DNA from: Elusimicrobiota bacterium
GTDB lineage: Bacteria > Ratteibacteria > UBA8468 > B48-G9 > JAFGKM01
NCBI GenBank assembly: GCA_012515635.1
Contig: JAAYXZ010000091.1
Span: 1 to 11,547, forward strand
DNA: 11,547 nucleotides
Direction: 5' to 3'
Shown here piece after piece: positions 1-6,493 of this stretch (positions are counted from its first letter, which is position 1; the number at the start of each line of letters is the position of its first letter). The position numbers were made by a program, and so were the translations under genes. The notes under the pieces were generated by a model. It saw only the letters and a program-made list of their open reading frames with translations. It ran no database searches and had not been told where the DNA came from.

Positions 1-1805
1 CCCAGTCGTCAAGGTCGGATTTAGAATTGCAGTATATGAAAGCAGTGAATGCTTATATGGATAAAAATCATGCTCAGTCATTAGCGACATTTAAATCCAT
101 ACAAGAGACAGACCCTACCTTTAGAGCAACTCAGGTAAAGAAGTATATCCGTCTGGCTGAGACACAACTCAATAAAACCGGATTAAAGGAAGTATTCAAG
201 CCGGCAGAAGAAAAAACCGTGGAAGTGGAAGTGTCTAAAGAAGGGGAACTTGAAGCGTATGTTATGACTGCTCAGAGATTGCTTCTTGACGCTTATGCGT
301 ATGTTCAGGATATGGAGAAAAAACATCAAATTCCTTCTTTTGAGATGACAGCGCCCCAATCAACACTTACAATGGCTAAAAAGGCATACGAACAAAAACA
401 GTATACAGAGACGATTCGTTTGGCAAATCAGGCGCGCTTACAGGTAGACCAGATTATTCAGGGCGAATATGAAGGTGAAAAACCATTGCTTGGAGAGATA
501 GGCAAATCCCTCGTAACTCTTAATCTTAACAATGCACCCCTTGAACAGACATTAAAGCAGATATATGACATTACAGGTGTAAATATAATAGTGTTTAAAG
601 GGGTTGGAGGCAAAGTAACGGTTAACATCAAAGATGAGCCTCTGCAGAAAGCGCTTGACCTTATTTGCGAAGCCAACGGACTTAAATATATAGAGGAAGA
701 CGGCGCAATTAAAATAATGACGAGGGAAGAATACAATACCAGAGATAAAGCGCTACAGGAAACCAACAGACGCGTATTCAATGTTTATTATGGAGATGCT
801 GCGTTAATAACCAAAGCCCTTCGGGAAACATTTCAACTGGAAAACATAGTGCATGACCCCAGAACAAATTCTATCATTGCCGATGTCTATAACCCTGCCT
901 TATTACAGCAGATACAGAATGTTATATCTTCACTGGATATGCCAATATCACAGGTGCTTATAGAAGCCAAAATTATAGAGGTAGTTCTATCTAAAGCGAA
1001 CACTTTCTCCATTGACTGGCTTATAAGTTCCAAAATGATTAGCGCATTGGATACAACACTCACAGGTCCCCGATATGGAGCAACTCCTACATTTACTCCG
1101 GGAGTAACCTCAACCCTGCCTTCAGGTGACTTTGCTTTTGGATTAACAAATAGTGATGTTAATTCACTTATTACCGCTCTTGCATCTCAAGGGGAAGTGA
1201 AACTTGTTCAGGCGCCCAAAATAATGTGTTTAAACGGAACTACTGCAATTATAAGGGTTGTCCAGAACTATCCTTATATTATACCTGAATATACACGGAC
1301 TACCGGGACATCAAGTGAGGTAACAGATACAACAGGTTCGTTCACTGTTCAGGAAGAGGAAGTCGGAACAGAATTTGAAGTTACCCCCATTATTCAGAGA
1401 AACAGAACTATATTCCTCTCTATGAATATCTTTGATTCCCGCCTTGTAAAGATGGAGGAACTTTCTGCAGTTGCTGCGGGAGAAGCATATGAAACGCAAT
1501 ATCCTATTATCTCTAAAAGAGAGACAACACAGAATGTAACGCTCTTTGATGGTCAGACACTTGTAATAGGCGGAATGATACAGCATAGAGAAGAGGTGAC
1601 GGAATCAGGTGTGCCGTTTTTGAGAAGAATTCCCTTGTTAGGATATCTGTTCAAAAAGCCGGCTTATGCTAAATCTACCAGTGAACTGGTTATGTTTCTT
1701 ACACCCTATATTGTAACTACCTATCAGGAGGCCGAGAGTGTCAGTATGCCTGATAGACAAAAAACCGATAGAGAAATAAACGCAGGAATACTTGAGAAAT
1801 TTTAA
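1..1805 (+). CDS. PilQ-like secretin, 5' end outside the window
   Basis: Outer-membrane channel subunit of the secretin family (type IV pilus / type II secretion). The frame is open from base 3, and the TTG at 27 is internal, so signal peptide and true start lie to the left. Counting residues from that TTG: a short helical, TPR-like stretch (1-50), a charged linker, and an Ala-rich helical segment (77-147) that resembles the DUF4398 type. Next come an STN/N0-type domain (about 161-232), one N1-type secretin ring domain (250-309, ending in QVLIEAKIIEV) and the secretin core (about 389-564). The core has VKLVQAPKIM, VGTEFEVTP, the VIGGMI turn, IPLLGYLF and the closing LVMFLTPYIV. Only 28 residues follow the core, so there is no S-domain for a pilotin. 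N0 plus a single N1 is closer to PilQ than to GspD. It lies 39 bp before a HEAT-protein gene and probably ends a pilMNO-like gene run outside the window. Family call is firm; PilQ versus GspD is inference. Confidence 0.9.
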   Translation, partial: QSSRSDLELQYMKAVNAYMDKNHAQSLATFKSIQETDPTFRATQVKKYIRLAETQLNKTGLKEVFKPAEEKTVEVEVSKEGELEAYVMTAQRLLLDAYAYVQDMEKKHQIPSFEMTAPQSTLTMAKKAYEQKQYTETIRLANQARLQVDQIIQGEYEGEKPLLGEIGKSLVTLNLNNAPLEQTLKQIYDITGVNIIVFKGVGGKVTVNIKDEPLQKALDLICEANGLKYIEEDGAIKIMTREEYNTRDKALQETNRRVFNVYYGDAALITKALRETFQLENIVHDPRTNSIIADVYNPALLQQIQNVISSLDMPISQVLIEAKIIEVVLSKANTFSIDWLISSKMISALDTTLTGPRYGATPTFTPGVTSTLPSGDFAFGLTNSDVNSLITALASQGEVKLVQAPKIMCLNGTTAIIRVVQNYPYIIPEYTRTTGTSSEVTDTTGSFTVQEEEVGTEFEVTPIIQRNRTIFLSMNIFDSRLVKMEELSAVAAGEAYETQYPIISKRETTQNVTLFDGQTLVIGGMIQHREEVTESGVPFLRRIPLLGYLFKKPAYAKSTSELVMFLTPYIVTTYQEAESVSMPDRQKTDREINAGILEKF

Positions 1806-1833
1806 ACTTTCTTATTATGATAAAGATAACAAC

Positions 1834-1841
1834 GGGGGTGG
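1834..1841 (+). promoter_or_regulatory. G-rich ribosome binding site of the HEAT-protein gene
   Basis: GGGGGTGG lies 3 bases before the ATG at 1845 and can pair with the CCUCC anti-SD through G-U pairs. It supports this start and separate initiation from the secretin upstream. Confidence 0.5.
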
Positions 1842-1844
1842 CAA

Positions 1845-2828
1845 ATGAAAAAGATTACTAAACTTTGTATATTGACAATACTTGTTTTTACTCTTTCACA
1901 ACTCTATGCCCAGACATCATCACGAACGGGCACCTCTTCTGATAGTAGTTCACGGACTACAACAGGGTCTACTACTGATTTTGGACGGAGCACAACAACA
2001 GATGACGATACTTCAAGGGTTGCTCCTGATTTTTTGACAGCTATTATCGGGGGAATGTTACGACATCCTAACCCTGATATTAGAAAACAGGCGCTCCAAT
2101 CAATTACTTCAGGTTTTATGGATGACGACACCACTACGACGACGAGTAGTAGCAGTAGTGATTCAACCAGTAACGTAACTGAAAATCTTGGAGCAATTTT
2201 TCTTCCGGATATTATGATAATGCTTTCTTCAGACCCTGACCCTGAAGTAAGAGATATTGCTTCTGTAGGGTTCGATATGATTTATGGAACAAACATCACA
2301 CTTGAGAGATTTATGGAGGACCCGGACCCGATAGTAAGAAAGTATGCTATGCAGGTCTTTGCCAGGAAAAATTTGCTGTCTAAAGATAGTGATAGCGGCA
2401 GTAGCAATGAGAGGTCTTCACAAGAAAGAAAAGACCTTATTGCTCTGAGGACATTGCTGGTGCGTCTTAAATATGAGGAAGACCCTGAAATACAAAAGAT
2501 GATACAGGATTCTCTTGAATGGTTTGTGAAAAAAGATTCAACAAAAGACAGCTCTCGAGATTCAGAGGGGCTTCAGAGTATGTTCGGCACAAGTTCTTCT
2601 ATGTTGAGATATATAGATGACCCGGACCCGGAAATTAGAAAAGAAGCAATACAAACTATTGGGCAAAGAGATAGTTTAGACAGCACAATAGAAAAACTAT
2701 TAGAACGTCTCAGAGTGGAAGAAGATGAGAGCGTAAAAGACGCTATTCGCAGCGCGATAAGAACTATCCGCGACAAACAGACAGGTGCCAGAGAGACAAG
2801 AGGATATGGTGGTCCGGGAGGATTCTAA
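1845..2828 (+). CDS. Exported HEAT-repeat protein, Ser/Thr-rich
   Basis: Not a recognised named protein. Residues 1-22 are a signal peptide (MKK, hydrophobic core, cleavage likely after LYA22); no lipobox is visible, so the product is probably periplasmic or surface-exposed. Residues 23-58 and 96-110 are low-complexity Ser/Thr/Asp. HEAT-like helical repeats carry the turn motif DPDPx(V/I)R: HPNPDIR at 74-80, DPDPEVR at 130-136, DPDPIVR at 159-165 and DPDPEIR at 259-265. Weaker copies start at EEDPEIQ (211) and EEDESVK (292). The repeats are separated by Ser-rich, charged linkers (180-195, 231-245), so they are spaced modules rather than a continuous solenoid. The C-terminus is Gly-rich (YGGPGGF). 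HEAT repeats usually bind proteins. Its place between two secretin genes suggests a periplasmic partner or scaffold of the secretion channel, which is inference. It has no catalytic motif. Confidence 0.75.
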   Translation: MKKITKLCILTILVFTLSQLYAQTSSRTGTSSDSSSRTTTGSTTDFGRSTTTDDDTSRVAPDFLTAIIGGMLRHPNPDIRKQALQSITSGFMDDDTTTTTSSSSSDSTSNVTENLGAIFLPDIMIMLSSDPDPEVRDIASVGFDMIYGTNITLERFMEDPDPIVRKYAMQVFARKNLLSKDSDSGSSNERSSQERKDLIALRTLLVRLKYEEDPEIQKMIQDSLEWFVKKDSTKDSSRDSEGLQSMFGTSSSMLRYIDDPDPEIRKEAIQTIGQRDSLDSTIEKLLERLRVEEDESVKDAIRSAIRTIRDKQTGARETRGYGGPGGF

Positions 2829-2852
2829 TATATATCTACGCAGGGACCTGTA

Positions 2853-2889
2853 TATGGGAGGGTATCAATAAAGATTCCTTTATCCCATA
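2853..2889. repeat. Imperfect inverted repeat upstream of gspD
   Basis: ATAAAG (2868-2873) and CTTTAT (2878-2883) form a stem around a 4-base loop. TATGGG (2853-2858) and CCCATA (2884-2889) extend it across a 9-base left-side bulge. There is no T-run after it, so it is not a canonical terminator; it could be an operator or an mRNA hairpin in the gap between the HEAT gene and gspD. Confidence 0.4.
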
Positions 2890-2906
2890 GAATAAACAGA
2901 TAGAAA

Positions 2907-2922
2907 AATTAAAATTTTAATT
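2907..2922. repeat. Perfect 16-bp AT palindrome before gspD
   Basis: AATTAAAATTTTAATT is a complete palindrome 24 bp before the gspD start. It is all A/T in an AT-rich gap, so chance is possible, but its symmetry and position fit a small repressor site. Confidence 0.35.
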
Positions 2923-2946
2923 GGGATTTTAAATTAGTTACCAAAT

Positions 2947-4560
2947 ATGTATAAAAATCTTTCAATGAAGAAATGGCTATCCATAATAAGTGGCATCTTA
3001 TATCTTATATTTACGACGGTTGAACTGCCCGCAAGCGATTTTACCCTCAACCTTAATAATGTAGATATCAAAACATTTATAAAACTTGTTGGAGATTTCA
3101 CGAAAGAAAATTATCTTATAGACCCCAATGTAAAAGTAACTATAACTGTCTATGCAAACAAATCAGTCCCATCGGAACAGATTGACTCTATCTTTAAAAC
3201 AATCCTTAATCTTTATGGTTTCTCAGTAATAAAGAAAGATTCCCTTTCGTTAATAATACCTTCAACGGAAGCAAGAATCAGGATGCGAGAGATAAATGTT
3301 GGAGAGATACCCAACGACAGGATGGAGGATTTTTTTATCCAGATAATACCATTGAGATATTATCCGCCGGATACACTTTCCCAGATACTTACGCCTTATA
3401 TTACAAAGACAGGGCAGATTACGGTGGATACCAGAACAAACTCCCTTATTATCTCCGATACAGGTTCAAATATAGCCAAGATTCAGGATATAGTCAGTAA
3501 AATAGATGTTTCCGCTCCGCCAGGAAAAGAACTTCTTAAGATATATCGACTTGAAAATGTTGATGCTGAAGAGGTTGCCAAAATTTTGATGCAATTGCTC
3601 AGCAGACCGAGACAGACGGCAAGGCGGGGAGATATTCCGCCAGTTCAACCTTCTGTAGTGGCAGCAAAAGCAACCAATTCTCTTATAATCAATGCCGACC
3701 CTGATGATTTTCCCAACATAGAACAAATCATAAAAGAGTTGGATATATTAACCCATCAGGTTCTCATAGAGGCATTAATAGCAGAAGTATCTTATGATAC
3801 TACAGAACGTATAGGAATAGAATGGGCGGCTACAGACACTTTTGATAATGAGCGGTTTACAGGAGGGGCAGGAACAAATTTCGGTTACATAGGTTCCTAT
3901 GCGGCAGGCGGCGCTCCTCCTGAAGGATTGTCTATCGGGGTTTATAAAGGGGCTCTTACATATCCTCTGGATGTAGGGGCTCTTGTCAACCTCTATTCAA
4001 AAGAAGGAGAATTTAATATCCTGTCAACACCCCAAATAGTAACGAGCGATAATCAGGAAGCAGTAATAAATGTCAGCGAGAATATCCCGTATCTTAAGGA
4101 GACAAGATTTATTCAGGCCTCATCAAGTTCCTCAGACACAATAAAGAGTTATGACTATAAAGATGTTGGGCTTACCCTTAAAATTACTCCGCAGATAAGC
4201 CAGGATAAATATGTTCGTTTGAAGATAGCGCAGGAGGTAACAAAAGTCATTGAAGGCGGACTTACTGAAGCGCCGACAACAGCAAAAAGATCTGTGGACA
4301 CAATGCTTATAGTCCCTAATAAAAAGACTGTGGTTTTGGGTGGATTGGTTAGAGATGACACAGAAAACACTGTTAAGAAAGTTCCTTTTTTTGGAGATAT
4401 TCCCTTGCTTGGAAAATTGTTCAGATATAATTCCAAAAAAGTAACAAAAACAAACCTTCTGATATTTATCACTCCTCATATTATGACAACCTTTGAAGAG
4501 GCAGAAGCGCTTAGGATAGAGAAAGAAGCTGCTATTATGGGAGATAAACTTAAAAAGTAA
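2947..4560 (+). CDS. gspD: GspD-like type II secretion / type IV pilus secretin
   Basis: Outer-membrane secretin, the exit channel of a type II secretion-like machine. Residues 7-31 form a signal peptide (MKKW start, hydrophobic stretch, cleavage near LPAS30). The second ATG at 2965 therefore makes an equally good start; neither ATG has a clear SD sequence. N0 spans about 32-106 (FTLNLNNVDIKTFIKLV). There are two further ring domains, about 129-187 (TVDTRTNSLIIS) and 196-268 (ATNSLIINADPDD). QVLIEALIAEV at 271-281 leads into the core, about 355-515, with FNILSTPQIVTSDNQ, VGLTLKITPQIS, VVLGGLV, IPLLGKLFR and LLIFITPHIM. Canonical GspD has N0 plus three ring domains and about 650 residues; this one has one fewer, at 537. 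The tail is only about 25 residues, so no S-domain. The GspE ATPase gene starts one base after its stop, so the two are probably translationally coupled. Family certain; the exact system (T2SS or pilus) is inferred. Confidence 0.92.
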   Translation: MYKNLSMKKWLSIISGILYLIFTTVELPASDFTLNLNNVDIKTFIKLVGDFTKENYLIDPNVKVTITVYANKSVPSEQIDSIFKTILNLYGFSVIKKDSLSLIIPSTEARIRMREINVGEIPNDRMEDFFIQIIPLRYYPPDTLSQILTPYITKTGQITVDTRTNSLIISDTGSNIAKIQDIVSKIDVSAPPGKELLKIYRLENVDAEEVAKILMQLLSRPRQTARRGDIPPVQPSVVAAKATNSLIINADPDDFPNIEQIIKELDILTHQVLIEALIAEVSYDTTERIGIEWAATDTFDNERFTGGAGTNFGYIGSYAAGGAPPEGLSIGVYKGALTYPLDVGALVNLYSKEGEFNILSTPQIVTSDNQEAVINVSENIPYLKETRFIQASSSSSDTIKSYDYKDVGLTLKITPQISQDKYVRLKIAQEVTKVIEGGLTEAPTTAKRSVDTMLIVPNKKTVVLGGLVRDDTENTVKKVPFFGDIPLLGKLFRYNSKKVTKTNLLIFITPHIMTTFEEAEALRIEKEAAIMGDKLKK

Positions 4561-4561
4561 G

Positions 4562-6091
4562 ATGGAAGGCAAATCTGTTCTTTGGATAGACAAACCTGAA
4601 GAGATAATAGACCTGGAATTGTTATCTTCATTCCCCTTTTCTTTTTTGAAAAACAACAGTATTCTTCCATTAAAAGACAAGGAAGGGGAAATTATAATTG
4701 CAACAGATGACCTTTTAAAAATAGATTTAAGCGAAATAACAACGCGGCTTAATAGAGAGGTTAAAATCGCCCTTGCCTCAACAGACAGCATACACAAATG
4801 TCTTGATAAATACTATTATCATCCTACCACTTCCCAAAAAGTAATAGATGACCTTAACTCTGAAGAGATGACTCATCTTGAAGAAGATATAGATGTTGAA
4901 AGCATGAACCTTCTTGACCTTGCTAATAAAGCGCCTATTATTCGTCTTGTTAACCAGATTTTGTATAAAGCCATATCTATGAGGGCAAGTGATGTTCACA
5001 TAAACATTGGAGAATCAGTAATGAAGGTCAGGCATAGGGTGGACGGTATTTTACATGACATCTTCGTTCTTCCTAAAAAGTTTCATCCTGCTATAGTAAC
5101 AAGAATAAAAATAATTTCAAATCTGGATATCGCAGAGAAGAGAATTCCTCAGGACGGAAGAACTTCTATCAAAATAGACAGCAAAACAACAGATATCCGT
5201 GTCTCTATAATCCCTACATTTTTCGGGGAATCTGTTGTTCTGCGTTTGCTTGACAGAAGCACCTTCCTTCTATCCCTTAATGAACTGGGGTTCTCGGAAG
5301 GCACATACAAAAAGTTTAACGAATTGATACATTTAGACCATGGTATTATTCTTCTGACAGGTCCCACCGGAAGTGGCAAAACAACTACTTTATATGCCGC
5401 TCTTTCTAAAATAAGCAATCCGGGCATAAATATCATTACACTGGAAGACCCTGTTGAATATAATATAGAAGGGATAAATCAGATACAGATTAACTCAAAA
5501 GTGGGGTTTACCTTTGCCAATGGACTCAGGTCTATTTTAAGACATGACCCCAATATAATAATGGTAGGGGAGATAAGAGACAAAGAGACCGCAGAGATGG
5601 CTATTCAGGCATCTCTTACAGGACACCTTGTATTCAGCACATTACATACAAATGATGCAACAAGCGCTATCGTTCGGTTAATAGATATGGGGATAGAGCC
5701 CTACCTTATATCATCTTCTCTCGTAGGTGTTATGGCCCAACGGCTTATACGCCTTAATTGTCCACGCTGTTCCAAGCCAACAACTCCCCCATTGAAAGAA
5801 CTCCAGCAGTTGTTCCCTGCAGAGGAAGACCTTTCACACATAAATTATAAGACCGCTGATGGTTGCGATATTTGTTTTAATGAGGGTTATTACGGAAGGA
5901 AAGGAATATTTGAACTGTTGGTTGTTGATGAGGAGATTAGAGGTATGATATCAGAAAAAATCTCTGCCGCTGAAATTAAAAAAACTGCATTGAAGAAGGG
6001 ATTGGCAACCTTGAAAATGGACGGGGCGGCAAAGATAAGAGATGGACTGACAACTATATCTGAAGTTTTGAGGGTTACACAAGAAGTATGA
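4562..6091 (+). CDS. gspE: GspE/PilB-family secretion ATPase
   Basis: Cytoplasmic hexameric ATPase that powers assembly of the pseudopilus or pilus. The N-terminal GspE/MshEN-like domain covers about 15-85. The catalytic part has Walker A GPTGSGKT (267-274), the Asp box ITLEDPVEY around 302-310, Walker B IIMVGE (332-337) and the His box STLHTND (359-365). The tetracysteine zinc site is C400-x2-C403-x31-C435-x2-C438, typical of GspE/PilB and absent from PilT. All key residues are present. At 509 residues it matches GspE length better than the longer PilB. The ATG follows the gspD stop by one base and has no close SD sequence, suggesting reinitiation. No gspF/pilC or pilin gene follows: the next feature is a tRNA, so the rest of the system is upstream or elsewhere. 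PilB of a type IV pilus remains possible. Confidence 0.95.
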   Translation: MEGKSVLWIDKPEEIIDLELLSSFPFSFLKNNSILPLKDKEGEIIIATDDLLKIDLSEITTRLNREVKIALASTDSIHKCLDKYYYHPTTSQKVIDDLNSEEMTHLEEDIDVESMNLLDLANKAPIIRLVNQILYKAISMRASDVHINIGESVMKVRHRVDGILHDIFVLPKKFHPAIVTRIKIISNLDIAEKRIPQDGRTSIKIDSKTTDIRVSIIPTFFGESVVLRLLDRSTFLLSLNELGFSEGTYKKFNELIHLDHGIILLTGPTGSGKTTTLYAALSKISNPGINIITLEDPVEYNIEGINQIQINSKVGFTFANGLRSILRHDPNIIMVGEIRDKETAEMAIQASLTGHLVFSTLHTNDATSAIVRLIDMGIEPYLISSSLVGVMAQRLIRLNCPRCSKPTTPPLKELQQLFPAEEDLSHINYKTADGCDICFNEGYYGRKGIFELLVVDEEIRGMISEKISAAEIKKTALKKGLATLKMDGAAKIRDGLTTISEVLRVTQEV

Positions 6092-6095
6092 TTTT

Positions 6096-6124
6096 TTTAC
6101 CTTTCATGAAAAATAGTTTAAAAT
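6096..6124 (+). promoter_or_regulatory. Candidate sigma-70 promoter for tRNA-Gln
   Basis: TTTACC (6096-6101), 17-bp spacer, TAAAAT (6119-6124). Transcription would start near 6131, leaving a leader of about 30 bases before the mature tRNA. The -35 matches the consensus at 4 of 6 positions and the -10 at 5 of 6. AT-rich surroundings make chance matches common. Confidence 0.4.
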
Positions 6125-6162
6125 AATCCCTTGTAGCAACTAAAAACTGAAAATTGTAATTT

Positions 6163-6233
6163 TGCCCGGTGGTGTAATGGTAACACACCGGCCTTTGGAG
6201 CCGAGGTTCGAGGTTCAAATCCTCGCCGGGCAG
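6163..6233 (+). tRNA. tRNA-Gln (anticodon TTG)
   Basis: A complete 71-nt cloverleaf. The acceptor TGCCCGG pairs with CCGGGCA, and the discriminator is G. The D-arm is GTGTAATGGTAACAC. The anticodon stem is CGGC/GCCG with a C-A mismatch at its top pair (27-43). The loop CTTTGGA places TTG at 34-36 after T33. The variable loop is 4 nt. The T-arm is CGAGG-TTCAAAT-CCTCG. No CCA is encoded; TTTT follows the discriminator, so CCA must be added by the nucleotidyltransferase. The anticodon UUG reads CAA (and CAG by wobble). The 3' end is partly duplicated 224 bp downstream. Confidence 0.96.
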
Positions 6234-6261
6234 TTTTGAGAAGCAAGAATTATAAGGAGAG
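6221..6261 (+). repeat. Direct repeat, copy 1 (tRNA 3' end plus spacer)
   Basis: Matches 6445-6485 at 37 of 41 positions with no gap (differences at 6221, 6227, 6228 and 6253). The 33 bases from 6229 on differ at one position only. This copy starts in the T-stem of tRNA-Gln, takes in its acceptor end, and continues through GTTTTGAGAAGCAAGAAT to an AAGGAGAG motif that here precedes no gene. Confidence 0.85.
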
Positions 6262-6444
6262 GATTAGAATAGAGCGAAGTAAGGAATTGTTTTGCCTCTA
6301 TTGTTCTCCTTCCCTTGAGGGGAGATGTCGCCCATCTGTTTCCCTCCCCCTTGAGGGGGGAGGATTAAGGTGGGGGTGAAAGTTACTGCTCATATCAGCG
6401 GGTGACTAACTTGAGCCATAGTGAGAAGCGAGAGCGGAAAGAGG
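6262..6444. other. Hairpin-rich segment between the direct repeats
   Basis: No coding sequence is visible in this part of the 402-bp gap between gspE and the glmU-like gene. It contains AATAGAG/CTCTATT (6268-6274 and 6296-6302), a CTTCCC-TTGA-GGGGAG hairpin (6309-6324) and AGATG/CATCT (6323-6327 and 6333-6337). The strongest is the palindrome CCTCCCCC (6343-6350) with GGGGGAGG (6356-6363), followed by GATTAAGGTGGGGGTGA. That last unit resembles a palindromic repeat dispersed in many bacterial genomes (recollection, not searched). It could be a MITE-like insertion, a structured RNA or a processing site; there is no T-run for a terminator. Confidence 0.5.
6343..6363. repeat. Poly-C/poly-G palindrome
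   Basis: Eight perfect pairs, CCTCCCCC and GGGGGAGG, around TTGAG. A related smaller hairpin with the same TTGAGGGG core lies about 35 bp upstream (6309-6324), as if the unit occurs twice in diverged form. Confidence 0.65.
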
Positions 6445-6450
6445 TCTCGC
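6428..6450. repeat. Inverted repeat, possibly a decayed T-arm
   Basis: GCGAGA (6428-6433) pairs with TCTCGC (6445-6450) around an 11-base loop. The right arm aligns with the T-stem of the real tRNA-Gln in the direct repeat. The hairpin may be a decayed tRNA 3' half, but the loop does not keep the TTCAAAT sequence. Confidence 0.35.
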
Positions 6451-6485
6451 AAGGCAGTTTTGAGAAGCAAGAATTACAAGGAGAG
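6445..6485 (+). repeat. Direct repeat, copy 2, carrying the glmU-like gene's SD
   Basis: Second copy of 6221-6261, offset 224 bp. The part matching the tRNA (6445-6457) keeps 10 of 13 bases. The 28 bases after it keep 27. It ends in AAGGAG (6478-6483), which lies 10 bases before the ATG at 6494 and acts as the ribosome binding site there. Confidence 0.85.
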
Positions 6486-6493
6486 AGAAAAGA

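Noticed and set aside
4132..4797. 221-codon open frame on the - strand across the gspD/gspE junction
   Set aside because: It lies antisense to two firmly identified genes, has no family resemblance or SD sequence, and has biased, Cys/Phe/Ser-rich shadow composition.
6086..6100. T-run right after the gspE stop as a terminator
   Set aside because: No stem-loop precedes the T's, so an intrinsic terminator is not supported.
6131..6160. TTGTAG and TGTAAT with an 18-bp spacer just before tRNA-Gln
   Set aside because: Transcription would begin inside the mature tRNA, since only two bases separate TGTAAT from its first base.
6421..6457. A second, degenerate tRNA gene
   Set aside because: Only the 3' acceptor/T-stem part resembles tRNA-Gln; no anticodon arm, D-arm or TTC loop can be drawn, so it is reported as a repeat and not a tRNA.
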